Assembly: GCA_001464385.1 (NCBI GenBank)
Contig: LNFB01000100.1
Location: 1 to 58,326 of the forward strand
Source of the DNA: Deltaproteobacteria bacterium Ga0077550
Lineage (GTDB): Bacteria; Myxococcota_A; Polyangia; Nannocystales; Nannocystaceae
DNA: 58,326 bases
Direction of reading: 5' to 3'
Part shown: piece by piece, positions 1 to 8,004 of the stretch
Position numbering within the stretch: the first letter of the stretch is position 1
How the letters are laid out: every line of letters starts with the position of its first letter
Position numbers and translations under genes: made by a program
Notes under the pieces: generated by a model
Database searches by the model: none
Seen by the model: the letters and a program-made list of their open reading frames with translations, nothing else
Told to the model about the DNA's origin: nothing

Positions 1-1205
<1,205 letters not shown>

Positions 1206-1299
1206 GGTGTCGCCAGCCTGCGCGCGGGCCCTCGCGATCGACCAGTGCAGCGATTTCCGTTCCGGCCCGCGTTCGTGATTCGGCGCATGCAACGCTTGC

Positions 1300-1329
1300 G
1301 GTGAAACCGCGGGGGTTGTGGTGAAACCG
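1300..1329 (-). promoter_or_regulatory. Tandem direct repeat upstream of boxB (candidate operator)
   Basis: Two exact copies of the 10-mer GGTGAAACCG (CGGTTTCACC on the boxB strand) lie at 1300-1309 and 1320-1329, exactly 20 bp apart, about 95 bp upstream of the boxB start. Two helical turns between copies suits side-by-side binding of a dimeric regulator. Just downstream, 1289-1299 holds a small GCAA-N3-TTGC palindrome. The repeats are seen; the regulatory role is inferred. Confidence 0.4.
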
Positions 1330-1371
1330 GGCGGGCTCTGCCGGGCCGTCGGTACGGCACCGGGCGCCCGC

Positions 1372-3966
1372 TCACAACACGGCCGAGGCCACCTCCGCGT
1401 CGAGCTCGACGCCGACACAGGACAACGCGAGATTGTCGCCATCGAGCACCGTCCGCCGCTGCTGCGCGGGAACATCCACGTCCCGCTCGATCGCGACCGC
1501 GCAGACCGTGAACCTGCCGGGCTCGAGCTCGTCGAACACCACGGCTTCGCCGCCGAGGCTGAAGTCGACGGCCTCGGTGCCATCGCCGCGACTCGCGGCG
1601 GCCTGGAACTCGGCCACGCTGCGGGCCTCGATCGTGCCAGAGGCGAGCATCACGATGCGGTCCCCTGGCTCCTCGAAGCGCACGCGGACCGCACCGTCGC
1701 CACCGCCGAGTCGGAGCTCGATGTCGGACGGGATGCCCGCCACGACCTCGACGGCGCGTCGGGCGGTCCGCTGCCGATCGTGACGCCCCTGCCGAAGCGC
1801 GGTCACGGTCGTCGGCCCCGCGGGCACGCCCTCGAGCGTGAAGGCGCCCGAATCATCCGTCATGGCGATCCGGCGCACGTCGGCGGTGGCATCGCTGGAG
1901 ACCGTGACCGCTGCACCGACCGCGGGCCGATCGACGTCGATCACCGTGCCGCGGATCGACGCGGTCGGGAGCAGCTCGAGCACCATCGCGCTGATCTCCT
2001 GCGTGACCCGCTCGCCGCGACTGCGGCCGATCGCGGGGTGCGTCGCGACCACCACGAGCGGTCCGGAGGGCAGTCCGACGATCTCGAAGGCGCCCTCGCG
2101 ATCGGTGCGCACCTCGTCGTCGGTCAGGTCGCCGCCCCGGGTGCGAACCTCGAAGGTGCCGTCGGGAAGCTGATCGATCGTCCCTCCGGCGAGGACGCGA
2201 GCGCCCGCGACGGGCAGGCCGTGGCCATCGACGACACGGCCCTCGAGCCTGCGGCCGCCGTCGTCGCGCAGCGTACCGAGATCGGTGGTCTCCCCCTCGC
2301 GGACCTCGACGTCGATCAGCTCGAAGCCGCCCAGGCCGCGACCGTCGATCGTCACGACATGGGGGCCGGCCGCGATCCCGTCGATCGAGAACCGCCCCGT
2401 CGCGTCGTGGATCAGGTGCGGTGCCCCCGTATCGACGCGGACGGTGTAGGCCACCGGTGCCCCCGCGGCATCGACGACCGCGGCGGTGAGGCGACCGCCA
2501 CGCAGGCGCGTGACCACGACGTCGTCCTGGCCGGTGCTCGCGAACGCTGGCGTCCGCGTGATCGGATCCGCACCCACCTCGTCGGCGCCGAGGGGACGCA
2601 GGGCGTAGCGCCCCGGCCGGAGCCCCTCGAGCGCGAAGTGGCCCTCGTCGTCCGCGACCGCGATCATGGCCCCGCGTCCGATGCGGCCGGCGTCGCTGCC
2701 CATGCGCCCGCGCAGATCCGGGCTCGCATGGACAGTGGCGTTGGCGAGCGGCTCACCGTCGGCGTCGCGCACGACGCCGCGGATCCACCCGCGGGTGGGG
2801 ACGACGAGCGCGAGGCCCTCGATCGACCCATCGCCGCCGGCGACCGCGAGAGGCTCCGAGAGCCCGCTGCCGGCGACCGCGAGCAGCTCGATCGGCGCTG
2901 GGGGGACACCCTGCAACTCGAACGCGCCCGAGGGGTCGGTGACGGCCTCTAGCACCTCGTGCTCGGGTGTGATGCCACGAACGACGGCGGAGGCGAGCGG
3001 GACCTCGCGATCGTCGGTGACGATCCCCGACAGGGTCCGGCCCGCGCCGAGCGTCAAGGTCACCGGAAGCGGCGTGTCCGGAGGCACCGTGATTTCTGCG
3101 GCGACGAAACCGACCGCGGTGGCGCGCAGCGTGACGGTGACCCCATCGGGGACGCGCACCGAGAAACCGCCGTCGACATCGGCCGCGACCGCGGCGGCAC
3201 CGGGGCCCGCCGCGATCCGCGTCGCGACCTTCGCCCCCACCGCGGGGTCGCCATCGGGTGTGAGGACGACCCCCTCGATGACGCGACCGGCGTCGAGGAC
3301 CACGCGCAGCGCCAGGGTGCCCCGTCCCTCGGGCACGTCGACGCGAAGGATCGTCGTGGCACGGTCCGGAGCGCTCACGCTCAGCCAGGCCGTTCCCGGG
3401 GCGACCGCGGGGAAGGTGGCGAGGCCGTCCGCGAGGGTCTGGCGGCGCTGACGGGATGGGTCGCGGACGTCCACGCTCGCGCCCTCGATGGGGGCCTCGT
3501 CTCGCTCGCCGTCGAGCACCGCCACCTCGAGGCCGTGGGCGGGACGCAGCACCAGCTCGACGGGCTCGGTCTGCGCCGTGACGAGGATGTCGACCGGGCC
3601 GGCGTAGCCCGCGGTGCCGCGCGCGACCAGGCGATTGCGCCCGGGCTGCAGGCCGTCGAACACGAAGATGCCTGCATCATCCGAGACGACCGTCCGTGCT
3701 GGCCGCGTGTCGATGACGACGCTCACGCCGCCCGCGGCTCGGCCGGCGACGTCGGTGATGCGCCCCTCGAGCCAGAGATCGCCGCTGGCATCGACCTCGG
3801 ATTCGGCGGCTGCCGTCGCCGGGCGGTGCCCGTCCGACTCGGGCTGTGGCTCCCTCGATGCCGCAGGGGCGAGCATCTCGACGGGTTCGGGGCGCCGCGT
3901 GGCCCACGACGCACCGGCGACCAACGCCAACGCCAACAACCCGAGGACGAGGTGCAGCGGCCTCAC
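1372..3966 (-). CDS. Exported multi-repeat carboxypeptidase-regulatory-like domain protein
   Basis: An 864-residue protein with one N-terminal hydrophobic segment (LHLVLGLLALALVAGASWA) acting as signal peptide or anchor. About eight repeated prealbumin-like/carboxypeptidase regulatory-like beta domains follow, each with a G-x-V-x-D-x-x-G-x-P-x-x-x-A pattern, for example LEGRITDVAGRAAGGV, IRGVVRDADGEPLANATV and LEGRVVDGHGLPVAGARV. Such domains bind surfaces or serve as spacers; there is no peptidase catalytic motif. GTG at 3966 is chosen because it overlaps the stop of the upstream HTTM gene by 4 nt (GTGA) and is followed at once by the signal segment; a longer reading to 4203 would run antiparallel-style through the HTTM gene. 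It is the last gene of the SDP-like operon. Possible roles are immunity, receptor or cell-surface partner of the peptide system; none is shown by sequence. Confidence 0.82.
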   Translation of the reverse strand: MRPLHLVLGLLALALVAGASWATRRPEPVEMLAPAASREPQPESDGHRPATAAAESEVDASGDLWLEGRITDVAGRAAGGVSVVIDTRPARTVVSDDAGIFVFDGLQPGRNRLVARGTAGYAGPVDILVTAQTEPVELVLRPAHGLEVAVLDGERDEAPIEGASVDVRDPSRQRRQTLADGLATFPAVAPGTAWLSVSAPDRATTILRVDVPEGRGTLALRVVLDAGRVIEGVVLTPDGDPAVGAKVATRIAAGPGAAAVAADVDGGFSVRVPDGVTVTLRATAVGFVAAEITVPPDTPLPVTLTLGAGRTLSGIVTDDREVPLASAVVRGITPEHEVLEAVTDPSGAFELQGVPPAPIELLAVAGSGLSEPLAVAGGDGSIEGLALVVPTRGWIRGVVRDADGEPLANATVHASPDLRGRMGSDAGRIGRGAMIAVADDEGHFALEGLRPGRYALRPLGADEVGADPITRTPAFASTGQDDVVVTRLRGGRLTAAVVDAAGAPVAYTVRVDTGAPHLIHDATGRFSIDGIAAGPHVVTIDGRGLGGFELIDVEVREGETTDLGTLRDDGGRRLEGRVVDGHGLPVAGARVLAGGTIDQLPDGTFEVRTRGGDLTDDEVRTDREGAFEIVGLPSGPLVVVATHPAIGRSRGERVTQEISAMVLELLPTASIRGTVIDVDRPAVGAAVTVSSDATADVRRIAMTDDSGAFTLEGVPAGPTTVTALRQGRHDRQRTARRAVEVVAGIPSDIELRLGGGDGAVRVRFEEPGDRIVMLASGTIEARSVAEFQAAASRGDGTEAVDFSLGGEAVVFDELEPGRFTVCAVAIERDVDVPAQQRRTVLDGDNLALSCVGVELDAEVASAVL

Positions 3967-4862
3967 GCAGCCCCCTTGCGTCGGGCCCACGCGGTGTGTC
4001 CGCGTGCCGCGACGGCGCGAACCCAGGCCGCGATTCGTGCGTGGGTCGGGTCGTCGACGAGGAGCAGCTCCGCTCCGAGCATCACCAGGCTGAACGTGAC
4101 GAGGCCCATGAACCCGGCGATGCCGAGGTGGAACATCACGCCTACCGCGATATACGCGAGCTTGAACCGCGAGAACACCGCGATGGGGAAGGTCAGCTGC
4201 CACAACATGGTGGTGTAACTCGCCGCCACCGTGAACAGCGGGATCTCGAACAGTTCACGGAGCGCGGGCAGGGAGAATTCGTCGACCTGGGCGATGAGAT
4301 AGAGCGCGGTGCCGTGGGTCCAGGCCTCGCCCATGGCCTTGGTCAAGCCGGCGGTTCCGTACAGGATCAGCACCTGTCCGACGAGCAGGGTGACGCCGAG
4401 GTTGTGGAGGTAGGCCGAGACCGACCCGGCGACCGAGGGTCGATTCGATGGAGTCAGTAGCAACATGTACAACAAGCTCAGCCGCGCGAGGTTGTCGCCG
4501 CCGTCATTGATCTCGACGGTTCGGCACTCGAGCAGCACCGCGCAGACCAGCGCCATGGACACGCCCAGGCGTTGCGCCCGCCCGGAGATCAAGAGCATGG
4601 CTGCGAATGCCTGCACGGCGACCACCGCCTGGACGCCTGCATCGTAGGCGTACACCCCATCCAGCGGGGCCGCGCTCGGGCCCAGGAGGGGAACGACAGA
4701 ACCGATACCCAGTCCCGTCGGTCCGTACAGCCAGGACGCGAATGCGCCCTCGGTCGCGCAGCGAAACAGCGTGGCGATACCGATGCAGATCTGGAACCCG
4801 CGGATGCCGGTCCGGTGGCGCGCTGGGCCGTTCAGCCATTGCGAGAACGTGAGGCATTCCAT
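3963..4862 (-). CDS. HTTM-domain membrane protein, SdpB-like
   Basis: A 299-residue polytopic inner-membrane protein. Family signs are a central NDGGDN motif before a membrane helix (LARLSLLYMLLL), the helix-edge motif LILYGTAGLTKAMG followed by W-x-x-G-T-A, and late hydrophobic helices ending near LGAELLLV. These match the HTTM fold (vitamin-K gamma-carboxylase N-terminal-like), which includes SdpB, the membrane protein needed with SdpA to mature and release the B. subtilis SDP toxin. ATG at 4862 is preferred over the TTG at 4895 because AAGGA precedes it by 10 nt. It lies 46 nt after the SdpA-like gene and overlaps the next start by 4 nt, so translation is probably coupled. A carboxylase activity is unlikely, since only the membrane domain is present. 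Confidence 0.78.
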   Translation of the reverse strand: MECLTFSQWLNGPARHRTGIRGFQICIGIATLFRCATEGAFASWLYGPTGLGIGSVVPLLGPSAAPLDGVYAYDAGVQAVVAVQAFAAMLLISGRAQRLGVSMALVCAVLLECRTVEINDGGDNLARLSLLYMLLLTPSNRPSVAGSVSAYLHNLGVTLLVGQVLILYGTAGLTKAMGEAWTHGTALYLIAQVDEFSLPALRELFEIPLFTVAASYTTMLWQLTFPIAVFSRFKLAYIAVGVMFHLGIAGFMGLVTFSLVMLGAELLLVDDPTHARIAAWVRAVAARGHTAWARRKGAA

Positions 4863-4908
4863 GATGGATCGGTCCTTCGAATGACTACCCGTCAACCTGA
4901 GATGAAGC

Positions 4909-5613
4909 CTAGGGTCGATAGATCGGGGCGGGCATCACATCACCGGCGAGCTCGAACACGCCGAGCGGTCGGTCCGTCCGCTCGGGGGTGGCGTCCGAAT
5001 CGAGGCGCTTCGACCACGGAATCGCCCGGTACTCGCGGACGGCCAGGGCGACTCCGGCGGACTGCGGCGCGGTCGCGAGGCAATACGACGACGCGACGCG
5101 ACGGAGGTATTCGGACGAGCCCTCGCGCCATGCTCGGATCTCCGATTCCACGATTTCACACGCGATCTCGTCGCCCTTGTGGCACGAGCGCGTCGCGAGT
5201 TCGAGGTGTCCAGGGAGAGACGCGACCCCACGCGCGGCGGTGATCTGCGCGCGGCCCAGCCGATCGTAGGCCGAGAATCGAGCGCCCTGGTGACCGCGCA
5301 CCAGGGGCGCGGTCAGATCGACCCACCGTTCGCCGAGTTCGAGCGGCGCGCCCGCGGCTCGCTCGTGCAAGACGCGGTCGAACTCGTCCTCCGCGAGGCA
5401 CACGGCGAGCACCGAGAGATTGGAGGAGGCCGGCGTGGGGGCGAACATCCGCCAGTTCTGGGCGAAGTAGCGCCCGATGTACGCGTCGAGCAGCGGGGCG
5501 ACCTGTTGGCGCGCCGGATTGCTCGGGAGGTTGTAGACGATCGTCAGCCCGAGGTGAGCTGCCACCAATGCGCCCCCCAGGACTCGGAAGACGCGGTCGA
5601 GAATCGGATGCAT
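4909..5613 (-). CDS. SdpA/DUF5819-like membrane-anchored protein
   Basis: A 234-residue protein with one N-terminal membrane segment (about residues 11-28, VLGGALVAAHLGLTIVYNLP) and then a soluble domain. The diagnostic motif is YFAQNWRMFAPTPASSN at about residues 49-65, the Q-x-W-x-x-F-A-P-x-P signature of SdpA and DUF5819 proteins, which are usually encoded beside an HTTM protein, as here. In Bacillus, SdpA works with SdpB to process the toxin precursor SdpC. The soluble C-terminal half (residues 90-234) has no catalytic motif I recognise. The gene starts at ATG 5613, 54 nt after the peptide gene's stop; no strong ribosome binding site is visible and a hairpin lies in the gap, so it may be made at a lower level than the peptide. 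Confidence 0.72.
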   Translation of the reverse strand: MHPILDRVFRVLGGALVAAHLGLTIVYNLPSNPARQQVAPLLDAYIGRYFAQNWRMFAPTPASSNLSVLAVCLAEDEFDRVLHERAAGAPLELGERWVDLTAPLVRGHQGARFSAYDRLGRAQITAARGVASLPGHLELATRSCHKGDEIACEIVESEIRAWREGSSEYLRRVASSYCLATAPQSAGVALAVREYRAIPWSKRLDSDATPERTDRPLGVFELAGDVMPAPIYRP

Positions 5614-5627
5614 GGGTGCTCGGGGGA

Positions 5628-5661
5628 GGTGGCGCCGATGCTGCGAAACACCGGCGCCACC
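5628..5661 (-). terminator. Strong hairpin between peptide gene and SdpA-like gene (attenuator or mRNA-stabilising stem)
   Basis: A perfect 10-bp inverted repeat, GGTGGCGCCG at 5628-5637 and CGGCGCCACC at 5652-5661, with a 14-nt loop, begins 6 nt after the peptide stop codon. No U-run follows on the transcribed strand, so a full intrinsic terminator is unlikely. The stem would protect the 3' end of a short peptide mRNA or partly stop transcription, giving more precursor than processing enzymes. Confidence 0.5.
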
Positions 5662-5667
5662 TTGGAT

Positions 5668-5925
5668 TCAGTCGAAGGCGTTCTCTGCCTGATCGACGGG
5701 TTCGCTCTTGGGGTCGGTCGCCGACAGCGAGGCGACCATCATGGCCAGGCGCACGGTCGCGACTGTCGCGGCGTAGACCGCCGCAGGCCCGAAGAGCACC
5801 CCGGGATCCGCGGGCACCTCCGCCGACGGCCCGTCCGCGACCGCGTCGGCGCGGACCTTCGTCGTGTTGAACATCAGCGGCGTCGCGAGCATGGCTGCGA
5901 CTCCGATCGAGATCAGTGATTTCAT
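5668..5925 (-). CDS. Small secreted peptide precursor of SDP-like operon (85 aa)
   Basis: First gene of the operon. MKSLISIGVAAMLATPLM is a typical signal sequence (n-region Lys, hydrophobic core) with a plausible signal peptidase site after VRA (residue 26). The mature part would be about 59 residues: an acidic/Pro leader (DGPSAEVPADPG), a hydrophobic helix of about 27 residues (GVLFGPAAVYAATVATVR and onward, residues 42-68) and a charged tail ending QAENAFD. There is no cysteine, unlike SDP of Bacillus, which carries a disulfide. A longer reading to 6096 is rejected because ATG 5925 has an AGGAGA site 9 nt upstream and is followed directly by the signal peptide. The hydrophobic core is the likely active peptide after removal of leader and tail. 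I know no named family for it; the toxin role is inferred from context. Confidence 0.72.
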   Translation of the reverse strand: MKSLISIGVAAMLATPLMFNTTKVRADAVADGPSAEVPADPGVLFGPAAVYAATVATVRLAMMVASLSATDPKSEPVDQAENAFD

Positions 5926-5934
5926 CGTGGTCTG

Positions 5935-5940
5935 TCTCCT
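5935..5940 (-). promoter_or_regulatory. Ribosome binding site of the peptide precursor gene
   Basis: AGGAGA on the minus strand, 9 nt before ATG 5925. It is one of the strongest Shine-Dalgarno matches in the window and fixes the start of the 85-residue precursor; the other genes of the operon have weaker sites. Confidence 0.65.
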
Positions 5941-6181
5941 GGCGTGCTCCGATCGGTCGGGCAGGCTCGCCCGCCGCAGAGCAAGAGGCGTGCCGCAGCG
6001 CGTCGACGAGTTCACCTGGGACGAGCGAGGTCGGTGGCAGCAACCCTCGACCGTGGCCCATGGACCCGCGACAAGGGGCGGGCACCGCCGTCGCACCTCG
6101 TCCGCCGGCCGCCGCGCGGTTTACGTCCGCTTTGCGACGCCGCGACGGCGGCTCCACGACCGAGCGCCCACACTCCAACCC
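5941..6181. other. Divergent intergenic region between the SDP-like operon and the Spy-like lipoprotein gene
   Basis: About 240 bp between divergent genes. It must hold the promoters of both units. I found no convincing -35/-10 pair, ECF-type box or large palindrome, so the control of the operon cannot be read from sequence alone. Confidence 0.4.
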
Positions 6182-7138
6182 GTGCAAGTGCCAACGATTC
6201 GTTCCCTCACCCTGTGGCTCGCCCTCGTCCCCGCGGCGGGCATGGTCGGCTGCGACGACGACGACACCGACGAGGCCCGCAGCGCCGAGCTCGACGGCGA
6301 CGCGGACGCGGATTCGGCGGGCCACGGCCACCACGGCGCGCCGATCGACAGGCTGTGCGCCGCGGTGTCGTGCAGCGACGAGCAGCGCACGCAGCTGACC
6401 GCCCTGCTCACGACCACCGCACCCACGCGGCCCTCCGAGGATGTCTTCACCGCCGCCAACGCGGCGCTCGCCGAGGCCTGGCGCTCGGGCGACTTCGACG
6501 CCGACGATCTCGCGGGCTGGCGTGAGTCGGTGCACGACGGCGAGATGGGTCCGCGCTGGTCGGCCGAGACGATTGTCACTGCCCACGGGATCCTCGACGC
6601 GAAGCAGCGCGACGTCCTCGCCGACCTGCTCGAGACGCGGGGCCCCGGCGCGCTGTTCGGCGGCCACGGTGGCAAGGGCAAGCACGGTGGCAAGGGCAAG
6701 CACGGCGGCAAGGGCAAGCGCGACGGCAAGGGCAAGCGCGACGGCAAGGGCGAGCGCGACCCCGAGGCCTTCGCGGCGCACATGACCGAGGAACTCTGCG
6801 CGTCGATCTCGTGCACCGACGAGCAGCGCAACGTGATCTCCGGGGCGCTCGCGGCCTCGGGCCCGCGTCGCGGTGACGGTGACGAGGCGAGCCACGCCGC
6901 GTTCGCCGAGGCGTTCCGCGCCGACACGCTCGCGGCCGCGACCGTGCAGACGTACCTCGACGCGATGAAGGCCCACCACGAGACGCAGATGGTGGCGCGG
7001 GATCGCGCGATGGTGACGATCCACCACGCGCTCACGACCGAGCAGCGCGCGACGATGGCGACGCGGATCGCCGAGCACGGACCGCGGGGCCTGCTGCCCC
7101 ACGGCCGCGGTCGCAAGGGCCACGACGCACCGGCCTAG
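6182..7138 (+). CDS. Spy/CpxP-like (LTxxQ-type) lipoprotein with Gly-Lys-His repeat
   Basis: A 318-residue lipoprotein; the lipobox GMVGC puts the lipidated Cys at residue 24. It has two related helical halves. Each begins LCAAVSCSDEQR or LCASISCTDEQR and ends with a motif such as HGILDAKQRDVLADLLETRGPG or HHALTTEQRATMATRIAEHGPRG, recalling the LTxxQ repeats of the periplasmic chaperones and metal sensors Spy, CpxP and ZraP. Between the halves lie five copies of a six-residue Gly-Lys-Gly-Lys-(His/Arg) unit, encoded by an 18-bp tandem repeat, and the protein also has HGHHG near the N-terminus, so metal binding is plausible. GTG 6182 is chosen because the signal peptide starts there. It is divergent from the SDP-like operon. 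Family placement rests on pattern only. Confidence 0.6.
   Translation: MQVPTIRSLTLWLALVPAAGMVGCDDDDTDEARSAELDGDADADSAGHGHHGAPIDRLCAAVSCSDEQRTQLTALLTTTAPTRPSEDVFTAANAALAEAWRSGDFDADDLAGWRESVHDGEMGPRWSAETIVTAHGILDAKQRDVLADLLETRGPGALFGGHGGKGKHGGKGKHGGKGKRDGKGKRDGKGERDPEAFAAHMTEELCASISCTDEQRNVISGALAASGPRRGDGDEASHAAFAEAFRADTLAAATVQTYLDAMKAHHETQMVARDRAMVTIHHALTTEQRATMATRIAEHGPRGLLPHGRGRKGHDAPA
6668..6757 (+). repeat. Five 18-bp tandem repeats in the Spy-like lipoprotein gene
   Basis: Units GGTGGCAAGGGCAAGCAC (twice exact) then three diverged copies ending in CGC at 6668-6757. The unit is a multiple of three, so copy changes lengthen or shorten the Gly/Lys linker without frameshift. Confidence 0.8.
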
Positions 7139-7240
7139 CGCGACGCGAGCGCAGCTCGACGCCCGATCCGGGCCCGCGATCACGCGGGCTCGGATCGCCC
7201 GCGATTGCGCGACGTCATCCGACCGGCGACCCTGGAGACG

Positions 7241-7975
7241 ATGCTGCTGCGCGCGGTGACTCGACTCGCTCCCCTGCTCGCGGTCGCCTGCGCCTTCGAC
7301 TCCGGCGGCGTCGCGTCCGACGGCGCGTCGGGCACCCTCGGCACCGGCGGCCCCGCGTCCTCGGAGGGCGGCGAGCCGACGTCTGCATCGGCGTCCGCGT
7401 CCGCGACGGCGACCGCGTCCACGACCCACGGCGACTCGGCCGAGGGACCCTCGACGACCACCGCGACGGCCGAGGAGAGCTCGTCCGGGCCACCGCCGAC
7501 CGGCGACTCGGGATCGTCGAGCGGAGATCCGCCCGACCCCACCACCGGCGCGCCCGAGGACCCGACGTGCAATGGGATCCCGCTGCCGAGCCTGCCCAGC
7601 GCGCTCGGACCGATCAGCGAGGTCGCGGTGCAGAACGTCCGCTTCTCCGAAGAGGGCACGAACGTCACCCGCGTCGCCCCCTCGGCGTCGGTCGAGCTGC
7701 TGTTCGACTACGACGTCGCGAGCTGCGACTGCGAGGGCTGCATCACACAGGGCATGATGGGCCTCGTCGATGCGCCCTGGCGCGACTGCTTCTACGACGG
7801 GCAGCCCGCGTGCAACACGGCATCGGGCGAGGCCCAGATGCAGGTGCAGGCGCCGTCGCAGCCCGGGCTGTACCTGATGTCGTTCTGGCGCACGTGGGAG
7901 TACGACTGCGAGCTCGACTCCGGCGCGCCGGACCCCGACGACGCGATCGCGGCGATCTGCGTGCTCGAGCGGTGA
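7241..7975 (+). CDS. Tethered lipoprotein of unknown function
   Basis: A 244-residue lipoprotein. The signal peptide MLLRAVTRLAPLLAVAC has its lipobox Cys at residue 17. Residues 18 to about 105 are a low-complexity Ser/Thr/Gly/Ala tether. The C-terminal domain of about 135 residues contains several Cys (CDCEGC, C-F-Y-D, CNTAS, Y-D-C) that could form disulfides, and two aromatic-rich strands (YLMSFWRTWEYDC). It ends CVLER. ATG 7241, with GGAG just upstream, is preferred to an upstream TTG at 7205 because the signal peptide begins here. I recognise no family; a beta-sandwich ligand or surface domain is likely. It converges with the lipoprotein at 8005-8586. Confidence 0.75.
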   Translation: MLLRAVTRLAPLLAVACAFDSGGVASDGASGTLGTGGPASSEGGEPTSASASASATATASTTHGDSAEGPSTTTATAEESSSGPPPTGDSGSSSGDPPDPTTGAPEDPTCNGIPLPSLPSALGPISEVAVQNVRFSEEGTNVTRVAPSASVELLFDYDVASCDCEGCITQGMMGLVDAPWRDCFYDGQPACNTASGEAQMQVQAPSQPGLYLMSFWRTWEYDCELDSGAPDPDDAIAAICVLER

Positions 7976-7980
7976 CGACG

Positions 7981-8003
7981 TCGCGGCGCGGTGACGGCCG
8001 CGA
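7981..8003. terminator. Possible bidirectional terminator hairpin between convergent genes
   Basis: TCGCGGC (7981-7987) pairs perfectly with GCCGCGA (7997-8003) over a 9-nt loop, sitting exactly between the stop at 7975 and the converging stop at 8005. There is no T-run, so it is a candidate only. Confidence 0.35.
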
Positions 8004-8004
8004 T

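Noticed and set aside
1318..2952. Long plus-strand reading of 544 residues
   Set aside because: It is antisense to the repeat protein at 1372-3966, is rich in His/Arg/Asp without domains, and results from the GC-rich codon pattern of the minus-strand gene.
1372..3966. Carboxypeptidase enzyme
   Set aside because: Only regulatory-like beta repeats occur; there is no HxxE...H zinc peptidase motif.
3963..4862. Vitamin-K gamma-carboxylase
   Set aside because: Only the HTTM membrane domain is present and the protein lacks the large lumenal domain; the SdpB-like context fits better.
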